In this document: piece after piece, positions 1 through 10,488 of the stretch
How positions within the stretch are numbered: the first letter of the stretch is position 1
Layout: every line of letters begins with the position of its first letter
DNA from: Eremomyces bilateralis CBS 781.70
Lineage: Eukaryota > Ascomycota > Dothideomycetes > Eremomycetales > Eremomycetaceae
Direction: 5' to 3'
Assembly (NCBI RefSeq): GCF_010015585.1
Contig: NW_022985073.1
Span: 1,110,923-1,174,922 of the forward strand
Length of the DNA stretch: 64,000 bases
The notes under the pieces: generated by a model
What the model was told of the DNA's origin: nothing
What the model saw: the letters and a program-made list of their open reading frames with translations, nothing else
Database searches by the model: none
Position numbers and translations under genes: made by a program

Positions 1-2
1 TC

Positions 3-939
3 GCAAGCTCTGAGAGTTCCCCCTTTGGCGCGCTGGGCGGCAACACATCCAAGTCCCCCAGCCCCTTCGGTAGCATGATCCCACCGTCCTCCAACACCGC
101 TACGACCACCAGTTTCGCAACGAGCCAAGGGGACAAGTCGCCGTTCGGCGCGCTCGGTGGAGCGGGGTCCTCCAAGCTTGGAGGTTTTGGGAACAGCGGG
201 TTCAGCAGTGGATTCGCGTCGTTGTCCAAAGGTCCGGGGTTAAGTAGTTTTGCTGGGAGCAGCAGCACGGGAGGAATTGTCGGGTTGAGCGCCAAGCCTG
301 CGAAGCCGTTCGGTACGGCTGTGGACGAGGATGAAGACGATGAGGATGAAGGCAGCGGGGAGGACGAGAAGGAGGAAGCCGCTCCCCCAAAGGATACGGA
401 TGAAGGGAAGAAAGATAAGCGGTTCTTTGAGCGCACGGGTGAGTCCTGATGTGGCATTCAATGGACGTCTTCCGCTAATGCAGTAGCAGTGGAAACTGGG
501 GAGGAGACTGAGACTACAGAATTCACGAGCAGGGCCAAGTTGTTCGCTTTCCACAAAGACGCAAATGGCGGAGGGGCTTGGAAAGAACGGGGAACGGGAA
601 ACCTCAAGCTCAATACTGCCGAGGGGGATGGCAAATCCGAGGGCAGAAAGGCACGCCTGCTTCTAAGGGTCGACGGAACCCATAACTTGGTGCTTAATAC
701 CCCGATCATCAAGGAGCTCAAGTTCCACGGCGTCAACAGCGACAAACCGAAGGACGGACGGGTCATTTTCTCAACCTTTGTGAAAGGCGAAAAGGGCGTT
801 GAACCCGTGCTGATGCAATTACGGGTACGGAGACTTCGTCGCTTCCTTCTCGGCACCCATTGCTAACATATCGCAGCTCAAGCCGCAAAATGCGGAGGAT
901 CTGTGGGAGCTGGTTCAGGACCTGAAGGCTCAGATGTAA
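3..939 (+). CDS. RanBP1-domain protein, Yrb2/Nup50-like (5' truncated by window edge)
   Basis: This is the C-terminal part of a nuclear pore or nuclear export cofactor that binds Ran-GTP. The frame is open from base 3, so the start lies outside the window. Three exons are read: 3-438, then about 490-824 (acceptor at 483 or 489, both in frame), then 877-936 plus stop. The N-terminal part is Ser/Gly/Phe-rich with SPFGALGG repeated twice, like FG nucleoporin linkers, followed by a Glu/Asp-rich stretch. The second and third exons carry a RanBP1 fold: a SRAKLF start, a WKERGTG core, RLLLRVDG, and a C-terminal helix ending in ELVQDLKAQM. S. cerevisiae Yrb2 and S. pombe Hba1 have this FG plus C-terminal RanBP1 layout. 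Nup2 is an alternative identity, since only the C-terminal half is visible. Confidence 0.85.
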
Positions 940-1371
940 GGGTGTACTCCCGGTATTCCGAATGCGAGGCACGAAACGTTAGTCAATCGAAGGAGCCGGG
1001 AGGGGCTTGGGACGTCACTTGATTATCAAATTCTCATACCGTGCGAAACGAGGATACGGCATGCCATGGGTGGATTCGTTGGGCTATTAGACGCGTTTGA
1101 GGCAAGCGCCAGGGAACGAGACCATCGTAGACTAGAGCACATGGAGGCACACTGCTGAAATTCACACATTGGATGAGGATATCGAATGAATTCATCTATG
1201 CCACTATCCCCCGAATGGTCATCTCCATCCGACCCGATGATGTAAAGGCTAATTTGACACACGGGACGCCGATTCTTTTTCCTATCCTCAGAGAGAATCT
1301 CAAAGAGAGAACCTCAGAGAGAAAGGGGCCATATTTGGACCATGCAGTGTAAAGCGTAAAAAACCCACCGC
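940..1371. other. Convergent 3' intergenic region
   Basis: The space between two convergent stops (Ran-binding gene and RPL25) presumably holds both 3' UTRs. A short imperfect repeat of AGAGAGAA(T/C)CTC type lies near 1290-1325. No ORF with coding character was seen. Confidence 0.6.
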
Positions 1372-2050
1372 TCAAACGATCGAAAGCTTCGTAGCCGCGA
1401 TGTCGAGGGCGTCGACATCAGGCGTCAACCGGGCGTAGGCCTTCTTGGTGCCGTCCGGACTATTCGTCGTTAGTATACCACCCATTGAGAAATCGCCGTA
1501 GCATACACCTACCGGATGAGGGTGTTGATCTTCAAGCAATCAATGTTATACAGCTTCTTCAGCGCATCCTTGATTTGCCTCTTGTTCGCCTTGATATCCA
1601 CGATGAACACCAGGGTATTGTTCTCCTCGATCTTCTTCATCGCGCTCTCGGTGTTGAGCGGGTGCACGATGACCTTGCCCTGGTCGAGGCGCGGCTCATG
1701 GTGGACGCTCTTGCGCTGGTATTTGGGCGCGCGCGCGAGCACGAGGGTCTTGGGGCGGTGGAAAGTGGTGCTGGTGCGGACCTTGCGGACTTTGTGCGAG
1801 TTGACCTATATTGTGGAAAATACAAGCCGTCAGCGATGCTGTGCTGACACGCCTCTCTAAGAGTCCGATGGGGTTCATGGCGGGTGGGAGCTTACACCGC
1901 GCAGAGTTGCCTTCGCGGCCGCGTTGGCCTTGGTGGAGGACTTGGAAGCTATTGGGTCGGTTAGCGGTGACATTCGATAGAAGGGGGAAAATGCTCGTAG
2001 TCGAGCGGATTGACGGTCGTACCCTTCTTCTTGTCACCGGACGGCGCCAT
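1372..2050 (-). CDS. RPL25: 60S ribosomal protein uL23 (L25/L23a)
   Basis: This is a structural protein of the large ribosomal subunit at the polypeptide exit tunnel and a docking site for SRP. Four exons on the minus strand are read: 2023-2050, 1896-1948, 1513-1805 and 1372-1459. Phases agree and give 153 aa, the usual size. The N-terminus is Ala/Lys-rich, as in eukaryotic uL23. The conserved core includes [13 protein letters not shown], an NTLVFIVD segment and the C-terminal [10 protein letters not shown] and RLTPD motifs. The last intron has a good CTAAC branch point. Many small introns near the start codon are typical of fungal ribosomal protein genes. It shares a 302-bp upstream region with BMT2 on the other strand. 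Confidence 0.96.
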
Positions 2051-2352
2051 TTTGTGTGATTGAGGATGACGAGGTGGATGAAAAGTCGTGATACTGGCGA
2101 TGGAGAAGTTGTTGAAAGTGAAGTTGTGTGTGGTTCGCTTCAGTGTGTGGACGCTAAATCTAATCGGGGATAGCGCTAATTCTGGAGCGCTGTCTCTCAT
2201 TGGCTAGGATGGTTTCTCAATTCAACGACTGCCATGTTTTTCATGGAGCCTCTCTGGAATCGGGATCCAAGTCAGCTCAAATCCAGAATCTTATTTCAAG
2301 AGAACTCTAAAATATAATATGAGGACCATAGTCTCCCTAAAGGCATGCAGCA
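2051..2352. promoter_or_regulatory. Divergent promoter between RPL25 and BMT2
   Basis: A 302-bp gap separates two divergently transcribed ribosome-related genes, so it must hold both promoters. An ATTGG (inverse CCAAT) box is at 2199-2203. No TATA box stands out. Co-regulation of a ribosomal protein and an rRNA-modifying enzyme is plausible but inferred only from the arrangement. Confidence 0.5.
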
Positions 2353-3291
2353 ATGGGAGCGAATCGTAAGCCCTCGAAACAGGGTTCGTTGCGGGCAAAG
2401 TCCCTCTCGGCCTCACGACCACGACCACCACGGGCAGCCCTATCTCAGAATCTCTCCTCCAAGGCTACAAGGACGGTGATCCGAAAACATCATGTCCTAC
2501 AGAAGCAGCTTTCCGCAGCTCGTGCGTCATCCGACCAAGAAACCATACAGCGAATCGAAACCGAAATCCGGGAGACTGGTGGCTTGACGGCCTACCAGAA
2601 CGCGAGCCTCGTGGGGCAAAGCAACCCTCGTGGAGGCGATAGCTCCAAACTGTTACTCGAGTGGCTAGAAGCCGACCTGTCACGAATCGGCAAATCTGGA
2701 AAACGGTTGCGGCTCCTTGAAGTTGGCGCGATCCATCCGCGAAATGCCATCACTGTCCAGTCGGCCATTGAAGCCACCAGGATTGACTTACGGAGCTCTC
2801 ACCCAGACATTGAGCAACAGGACTTCATGGACAGGCCAGTGCCCCGAAGCGAGGACCAGAAGTTCGATATCCTCAGTTTAAGCCTGGTCCTTAACTATAG
2901 TGGGACGCCCGCATCGCGAGGGTTGATGTTGGCCCGATGTGCGCAGTTTCTACGCGAAGATTCTAGCCAATTGAGCGGACAAAGTCTCAAGAATACCACG
3001 GTCTTAATCCCGGCCCTCTTCCTCGTCCTTCCGCTACCCTGTGTGACTAATAGCCGATATCTTACGCTCGATCACCTCCAGGATATCATGAAGGCTCTGG
3101 GCTTTGCGATGACGAAGTGCAAGCAAACGCAGAAGCTGTCATACACACTATGGCAATATCACCATCATGGAACACGAATAGAGAGCAATACCGATGAGGG
3201 AGGCCGTCTAGGCGTCAGATCTCGACGATTTTCGAAGCAGGAATTGAATCCAGGTGTCGGACGAAACAACTTCTGCGTCGTCTTGGAGTGA
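2353..3291 (+). CDS. BMT2: 25S rRNA adenine-N1 methyltransferase
   Basis: This is a nucleolar SAM-dependent enzyme that makes m1A on 25S rRNA (known for yeast Bmt2). The reading frame is a single exon of 312 aa, close to the yeast length. A basic N-terminus rich in Ser/Arg/Pro is followed by a helical segment (RKHHVLQKQL). A Rossmann methyltransferase comes next, with LRLLEVGAIHPRNAI as the SAM loop, IDLRS as the acidic strand-2 end, and FDILSLSLVLNY leading into the family hallmark SGTPASRG. The C-terminal block NSRYLTLDHLQDIM is also characteristic. The ATG at 2353 is the first in frame. It is divergent from RPL25 and convergent with the AVT transporter. Confidence 0.92.
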   Translation: MGANRKPSKQGSLRAKSLSASRPRPPRAALSQNLSSKATRTVIRKHHVLQKQLSAARASSDQETIQRIETEIRETGGLTAYQNASLVGQSNPRGGDSSKLLLEWLEADLSRIGKSGKRLRLLEVGAIHPRNAITVQSAIEATRIDLRSSHPDIEQQDFMDRPVPRSEDQKFDILSLSLVLNYSGTPASRGLMLARCAQFLREDSSQLSGQSLKNTTVLIPALFLVLPLPCVTNSRYLTLDHLQDIMKALGFAMTKCKQTQKLSYTLWQYHHHGTRIESNTDEGGRLGVRSRRFSKQELNPGVGRNNFCVVLE

Positions 3292-3486
3292 CACAGTCAT
3301 TCCAGGCAAGGTGTCAAGATCTAAACATTATATGGCCAAGGTATTATATACTAAAGCTACAATCTTGCCAACCCAGGGAGTCCGCAACGCTTCCGGCAAT
3401 GCTCTATTAAATGTCAATGATGCGCAAACATTCCAGCAGGTGGGTATCAGATTCCAGAAAGGGAGCAACACTCTTGCGTATCGATA

Positions 3487-5808
3487 TCAATATCCGACGA
3501 CATCTCTGGGCAGAATCGCTGCTATCGTGCTGGCAATAGCGAGCAACGTGCTTATGCTCATGCAGACCCAACCATAAAGACGCTCGCCTGGACCCATGTC
3601 CTTATAAAAGAGCTTCAAATGGAAAGCAAGGGGCAGGATGATGCAACCCGAAAAACAGCAGACCGAACCAAGCAGCGCCATTATGCGGTCGAATGCGGGA
3701 AAAACAATGGCGAGGAAGACGAAGATGACAATCAAGGCGATTGTCAACAAAATGCGAAAGAATTGCCGCGTGGCGAGAGGCAGCCGGGTGGTTGCGTGAG
3801 GGTTCTGAGGCCCTGGATCTTGCGAGATATGGAGACCTATGATGACTTCGAGGGTCGAGAGTACTGGACGAGCGCTTCCAGGTTGTCAGCTACGTCCGTT
3901 CGGATGCTTTGTGAGACAGGATAGTCCAACTTACTTGAGGGGGGCCTTGGTCAAGGGGATGATGGCGACACAAATGACGATGAAGATAGAGATCCATTGC
4001 GGGTATCCAGGGGTCATCAGGATATTAGAGGTGATCTCCTCTCGAACACCATCGCCGAACATCAGGAGGCCGACCACTGCCATCAGCAAATCGAGCAGAT
4101 ACTATCAACGACATCAGCTAGGCGACATTTCCGAAGTGCGTTCATCCCTTACCGTGAACACATAAGTGATGTTCACTGCTCTGTGGTACTTGTGTGGGTG
4201 TCTCATGTCTCTATAAATATTCGGGAAGACGCTGTGCCCTCCCCATGGGCTCATCAGCAACCCAAACCCAAGCAATAGCGTTCCCCAATGCTCGGGCCAT
4301 GCGTAGGTCGTGGCAGGGGAGAGTAAACTTCCCGGTTGTTCTTCTTTGATGAAGCCATCTGCAAGGACCGAGATGGTAATCCCAAAGCAGCAAATAATTC
4401 CGAGCACTGACGTGAAGGAGAGAAGTCGGAGTGGTAGGAATACCAGTGGGATGAGGATTATGCCACAGATGATCTTCCAAGTCACGAGGGAGAGTCCTGG
4501 GATGAGAGCGTCTAAAGAATCCGCAAACAGGATGACGAGAGCAACGCATGCGGCAATCAGCTCCACGGAGAAGAGCACAGAAACCGCAATACGCGCGCGA
4601 GAGCCAAAAGAAACATAAGCGAGGTCTGCGAAGGTGACCAGACTCGAATCCACATCCAAGCATTTCGCGAGAAGCTTGGCCGTGTGCTGCGTTACAAGAA
4701 CGGCAGCGAGGAAAAAGCTCATTCCGAGTACCCATCCGCAATACTTCAACGCCAATGGCAGGGACAATAGACCGACGCCGATCAGAACATTGACGGAATT
4801 GAAAATAGTCTGCGGCAACGTGCTCTGCCCCACTACCGCGGTGTATTTGACACCATCTTCCTCGACTTCCCGGATGATCAGCGACGCTCCCTCGTCGTCC
4901 CCAGGGATGAAGTCTTTATCCAACGTAACTCCTTCCCCAAGTGCAACCCGCTCCCCTTCTCGCTGGCGCTCTTCCCATAACCGCGCCGCATGTCTCATGG
5001 TACTGTTCCTCCTCGAACCCACGCTGCCGTACATGGTTCCATAGCTGCCGCCAAACTGCGAGCCAATTGACGGCTCGATGCTCAGCGGCCCGGAGTCAGA
5101 CCGGAACGACGCACGTCGGTGTTGCAATAGCCGGGCAGTTACCCCTTGATCCAAATCATGGTCCGGCGTCCCGCTTTCGTCGGTGCTCGTGGCGATGGCG
5201 GTGTCTCGAAACGGGTCCGAGGTATTCCGCGGGTCCATATCCGGCCTCATGAATCCTCCTCGCGAATTCGGCGAGCCTATCGCTGATTGGTCCCCATCGT
5301 ATCCGCTCGGGCTATCCAGACCAGCCTGCGAGTCATCCTCGTAGAACCCTTCGGGGAATTCGCCGGCCGTAGTCCCATCGGGATGCGTGTCGGATTGAAA
5401 GCGGAAGGATGGTCTTGCCGGAGTGATTTGATGGAAGGCGGCCGCACGGGTCCATGATCTGGCGAAGTTATCGATGCTGTTTACGCCGCCTGCGGAACGC
5501 AGGTTGGAGATTCGGAGAGACATGGACGACCTAAGATTTGTTAGAGAGGGTGGGACTTGTGTAATGTGTACCACGGGGTCGGAATGGAGTCGCCATGGAA
5601 TATAAAGATCGGATTGTACACCGGCATACCTTCGCCTTCGTAACTCCGAATCTCCATAGTGATCCGGCGGAAATAGTTGATGTCCTCCCTCCTCGTCTCT
5701 TGCATCCACTGCCCATTGAACATGACTGCCGGTTGATCCCACCGATCCTGAACGCGAGCCATGCTCATATTGCCCCCATGTCGTCGGCTGCTTTCCCGGA
5801 CTCGGCAT
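3487..5808 (-). CDS. AVT-family vacuolar amino acid transporter
   Basis: This is an amino acid/auxin permease (Aa_trans) family membrane protein, most like yeast Avt1-type vacuolar transporters that exchange amino acids against protons. Exons on the minus strand are 5630-5808, 4153-5530, 3935-4101 and 3487-3874, giving 703 aa. The first about 290 residues are cytosolic and Ser/Gly/Asp-rich, with the conserved block GGVNSIDNFARSW. About eleven membrane segments follow, starting at FNSVNVLIGVGLLSLPLAL, a family hallmark. Later landmarks are SPWGGHSVFPNIYRDM and the terminal-exon start ARPVLSTLEVI. The first intron (5531-5629) is 99 nt with no stop in frame, so retention would add 33 residues. 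Splicing was preferred because it joins RRRR to SSMSLR as I recall from relatives. Substrate is not inferable. Confidence 0.9.
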
Positions 5809-7648
5809 CGCCAGGTCAAAAGAAGATAACGCGGAAAGACAATTGGATGTGGGGAGGTGTGCGGGGCAGGCTCAGTCTCGAAGTGGGACGACCGCACGAG
5901 ACTGCGGACACGGCAATGGAATCACAAAACGCGACGAGGCCTAATCATGCATAATATTAATACTTCATCACAAGAAGGGAGCGATAGGGAAGGTTTATGG
6001 AAGATGTCGAGTCTCATGAACAATAAATGATTGTGGACCTATTTGGCTCGAGCGGGAAGGCTAGAAGCGGCCCACGAAAAACGATGGAGGCGACAACAGG
6101 GTTCAATTGTTGAGGGATAAGCTAGATCCATCCCATATCAATTATCAAGTGTCCGGTGATTGACAGCAGAAAATCGCTTTGTTCGCACGATCCCAATTCC
6201 CAACCAGTCCGCGCCATCGTCATGGAAACTGGCCATGTATAAACGCAGTCGGCTCCACTTGGTGGATATTTGAGAGACTTGAAGTTGTCGGCCATCACGA
6301 GCATCCGACCAGTGACGACATGGAAGTGGGAAAAGTGTGCTGATGGCAAAGCTATCCACAGCCATGGTCCAGTTTAGGTTCAGTGTGATAGCGATTCTTG
6401 AGTTCGGATTGGCTAATATTGTTGAGCCTCTCGGGATCCTGCATCCATCATGGCAGAATGAGTATACGGAGTAAGTAATATCATGACTAACTAACTTAGT
6501 CGTATTACAAACATAATGCCAGTTATTCATCGCTTGAAATACCGCATTCCAAAGAACATAGTTCCTCGAAAGTCGAAGTCATATATCCAGGCCAAAGTTA
6601 AGATAACAATACAGAATATTAGTATTGTTGGACAGAGTAGATAGAGCATAGAGGTAGCGGACTCAAATTTCCTTCCTATTCAACACAGCAGCAATATCAG
6701 AGTCCGCTTCACGAGATCCGGTGCCAAATAAATCCCTCTGCTAATTGCTCGGTCTGTAAGGATGAGTTTAATGTCACCGACTCCCTTCTAGGCATCCATA
6801 ATTCCCGCGATTCGGTTCATCACCCCCTGCCCAGCAGAAGATCGGATGGACTTGATGCCTTTGGCATACCGCCTAGCGATATTCTTGGTCCTTAAATCGA
6901 CCCAGGGACTGATTCCAACTCAGTGGCCGACAATATTTCGCAACGCGATTAGGACATGACATCTGGTTTCGCACGATCAACATTGTGAGAGTTGTTGCAT
7001 GCGTCTACTCGGCAGTGGGCTCGGATATCCAGCAGCTGGGCAAATACTGGGGTAGGGAGGGGATTTCGACCAACTAATATTGGGCGGCTGCAACCATTAG
7101 CGAGAAATATAAACCTTATGGTGAATTGTAGAACAGTGCTGTATTCGCTACTAAAGGATTGAATCCATATTGTGTATAGGTTGAGCTTGGATCGACTCGT
7201 GAAGTTTGATAACTTTACTGAGTGATCGGGCGGGGTTGAGTGTCTCCTGAGTCCTGAGTCCTGAACCATCCAGCTCAGCTATAATATTACAGAATAAATA
7301 ACACTCTGTGTCATTGGCCGTGATTGATTGAGCCAGAGTTGCTTACTCAGTAACGAATTTATCTATTAAAGTTTAGTTCCATAGCGGGGATGAGCCTGAC
7401 TGTGTCTCAAACCCGAATTAAATTTTGACCCAAACGTCGCCGCTTTCGCCAATCCTCAACTTTACCACATTCATTCTCACCACGTCATCTCCCCTTCGAA
7501 AAGTTCGCAGATATCCTTTCTGCAGAACACTTCTCTCATTTGCGCTCCCCTTGTCAATCGTATATTGACAAGCCTTTGCGCCACGGAGCCCGAAAAACCC
7601 TACGTCATTCTCATCCTCCATCCCGCTCCTCCAGCCCCCTAAGCCAAC
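5809..7648. other. 1.8-kb intergenic region upstream of eRF1
   Basis: This AT-richer spacer lies between the divergent AVT and eRF1 genes and contains their promoters. ORFs here are short and lack recognisable motifs. A direct repeat of GAGTCCT lies near 7240-7260. No RNA gene or transposon end was recognised. Confidence 0.5.
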
Positions 7649-9075
7649 ATGAGCGCCCCACAGGCCAACGAGGCGGAGAAGAATATCGAGATATGGAAGG
7701 TCAAGAAGCTCATCAAGAGGCTTGAGTCTGCTCGTGGTAACGGCACCTCCATGATCTCGCTCATTATCCGTAAGTTCTTGCATCCCTTGGCAGAGCGTGG
7801 GGATGCTGGTCGCTAACGGAGTTCTTATAGCTCCCAAGGATCAAGTCTCACGAGCGTCGAAGATGTTGGCTGAAGAATTTGTACGTGCAACTCCTGCCTG
7901 GTGCCCTGGAATATCGGATCGACTGACAGCTCGGTCAGGGTACCGCCTCCAACATCAAATCTCGTGTCAACCGTCTCTCGGTTCTCTCCGCCATCACAAG
8001 TACCCAGCAGCGCCTGAAGCTGTATTCCAAAGTCCCTCCGAATGGACTAGTCGTCTACTGTGGTGAAATCATCACCTCCGAAGGAAAAGAGCGCAAGATC
8101 AACATCGACTTCGAACCTTTCAAGCCGATCAATACGTCTTTGTACCTATGCGACAACAAGTTTCATACCGAGGCTCTTTCCGAGCTTCTTGAATCTGACC
8201 AGAAGTTCGGATTCATTATCATGGACGGTAACGGAGCTTTGTTCGGAACTCTCAGCGGCAATACGCGCGACATCGTCCACAAGTTCTCCGTCGATCTTCC
8301 GAAGAAGCATGGTCGTGGTGGTCAGTCCGCCCTGCGTTTCGCGCGTCTTCGAGAGGAGAAACGTCACAATTACGTCCGAAAAGTGGCAGAATTGGCCGTC
8401 CAAAACTTTATCACCAACGATAAGGTCAACGTCGCCGGCCTGATCCTGGCCGGTTCGGCCGACTTCAAAAACGACTTGAACCAATCGGACCTGTTCGATG
8501 GGCGTCTGCAAGCGAAAGTCATCAAGATCGTGGATGTTTCATATGGTGGCGAGAACGGTTTCAATCAAGCCATCGAGCTGTCCTCGGAGACTCTCTCCAA
8601 CGTCAAGTTCATTCAAGAGAAGAAGCTCATCAACAAGTACTTCGATGAGATTTCCCAAGACTCTGGGAAGGTTTGCTACGGTATCGATGATACCCTCAAG
8701 GCCCTCGAACTAGGCGCCGCTGACATCTTGATCGTCTTCGAAAACTTGGAAGTGACTCGTTGGACGCTCAAGAGCAGCCAGGGAAGCGAGATCATCCTCC
8801 ACACCACCAAGCAACAAGAGAAAGGCGACCGTTCCCAATTTATGGACAAGGACACCGGGCAAGAGATGGAAATCATCGAGCAAGGATCGTTCCTTGAATG
8901 GCTTGCGGAACACTACCGCGACTTCGGCGCCAACCTCGAGTTCGTCTCCGACCGAAGCTCCGAGGGCAACCAGTTCGTCAAAGGCTTCGGTGGCATCGGC
9001 GCCATCTTGCGCTACAACGTCAATTTCGAACAGCTAGCCGATTTCAGTGACGAAGATGAATTTTATGACGACTGA
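7649..9075 (+). CDS. SUP45: Eukaryotic peptide chain release factor eRF1
   Basis: This factor recognises all three stop codons in the ribosomal A site and triggers peptide release together with eRF3. Exons 7649-7769, 7831-7880 and 7939-9075 give 435 aa, the normal length. Domain 1 carries TASNIKS (about residues 59-65) and YLCDNKF (about 124-130), the stop-codon reading motifs. Domain 2 carries [11 protein letters not shown], the catalytic GGQ loop (about 181). Domain 3 follows to an acidic end, DEDEFYDD. All key residues are present. The stop is TGA followed by CGG, and the frame then stays open for 80 more codons (separate entry), which is unusual for a gene whose product sets termination efficiency. 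Confidence 0.98.
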
Positions 9076-9318
9076 CGGTTGGGCGACCTCGCCTACGAAA
9101 GCGAGGATGCTTTATTCGAGCCAGTGACGCCGGGCCATGCCGCGCCCGAGGTGGATCTGAGGGCATCTCGCGAATTGAACAAGCAGCTCGAGAACGCGGG
9201 TGGAGCTGGCGGGGTGCAGAAGCAGCTCAAGAATGCGGGTGGAGTGGGAGGAGTGCAGAAGCAGGTCGAGAAGGAGGGGAGGGGGCATTTGACGCCGGCA
9301 GCGAGGGCACGGTTGTGA
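9073..9318 (+). other. Candidate stop-codon readthrough extension of eRF1
   Basis: The eRF1 TGA at 9073-9075 is followed in the same frame by 80 sense codons (9076-9315) before TGA at 9316-9318. The stop context TGA-CGG matches a leaky context known from plant RNA viruses and alphavirus relatives, which usually have a stem-loop just downstream. Here CCTCGC (9087-9092) can pair with GCGAGG (9101-9106). The peptide is acidic then basic, holds an in-frame tandem duplication (AGGVQKQ twice), and ends RARL, a PTS1-like C-terminus. Readthrough is inferred; a fortuitously open 3' UTR in GC-rich DNA remains possible. Confidence 0.5.
9087..9106 (+). promoter_or_regulatory. Predicted hairpin after the eRF1 stop
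   Basis: A perfect 6-bp GC-rich stem (9087-9092 with 9101-9106) closes an 8-nt loop. It begins 12 nt after the TGA, close to the spacing seen for readthrough-stimulating stem-loops. The stem is short, so it could also be chance. Confidence 0.35.
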
Positions 9319-10488
9319 AGTGATTCGCATATATGCTACGGGGATCGTTTGAATGGTCAGTAGGAGTTTCTTCTAGCTAATCTACCCACGCGGCTAACAA
9401 TCGTAGGACGTTAAACGAGCGCCGAAAATATTGCGCAACATCAAATTTGCAGCCTGCAGCTCTATCGGTGCCCTCCGATAATCTGTCACATCATGTTTTT
9501 GGAGGGAGCAGCTTCGCCAGCATGATGCCGGATTGACAAGCCGCGGCATGCGTTGACGTCCCACGGGATTTCGCCATTTACCGCAGCTTCATGGCGGAGG
9601 TCCTCGGATCCGTGCTACCATGATCCGACAGGAGGGTTCCAAACTTGGCTGGAGTATCGATGCCGCGCAAGTCGAGGCAAGGGCACCTAAGGATTTCAAA
9701 GACGGAATCTCCAACTCACTCTTTTGGGTCTCCTTTGTACCAGTCATCCTTTCCATGGCTTATATCAAATTGCAAACCAGTTCATGTCTGCCGAACTTTC
9801 TCTATGTGAAACTCTAGCCGGTCATTTCATCTAGGTGTGGAAGTCAATTAACCAAGCCCTTTTATCGGACATGCCATTTTCAGCCCTTAGGTCTGTATAA
9901 CCTGGCATGGCTCTTTTCCTGACACCTCTTAGCGTCCCAAGGCAAAACGAGGTTTGGTATGGCTCCAATGACTGCTGCAACAACAGCGGTGTCTCTACGA
10001 TGAGATTTAGACATTATTCGAACACTTCCAAACACTTCCAACGGTTCGATCTGCTATATTACTCCTTATTTTTAATTCCTCTCACGGAGTGGCTCCCGCT
10101 ATCCCTGTTCCAGGTCGATGTCTATCTTAGCCGAACGTCGGCCAGCAAAGGTTTCACAACGTTAAACTCGACCACAACATGTCCGTTTCCTTCCCATTTA
10201 ATGTATCCGTACACTGCGCAGTAATCTATGCGGATTTTCTGCTAGTGTATGATATGAAAGAAGTTGGATTTCTGTTTTCACATTCACTGTAATGGATGCA
10301 GCGGCTCCAGCTGGTGTCTCGGGTTTGGACGTTCTTTCTTGTTTCTTGGGATGCCACTGCAACTGGCGACGAAGTCCAACACTACTCTACAACTTCTTAG
10401 ACTCCAGCTCCTAAACGACGTAATTGCTGCACGATATTGTCTACGTCCAGTTTAATTCATTTCATAGTTATCTAAGTCCTCAAGCAAA
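9319..10488. other. 1.2-kb intergenic region
   Basis: This region runs from the end of the eRF1 extension to a decayed amidohydrolase. No coding motif, RNA gene or repeat was recognised; short ORFs have no recognisable sequence. Confidence 0.5.
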
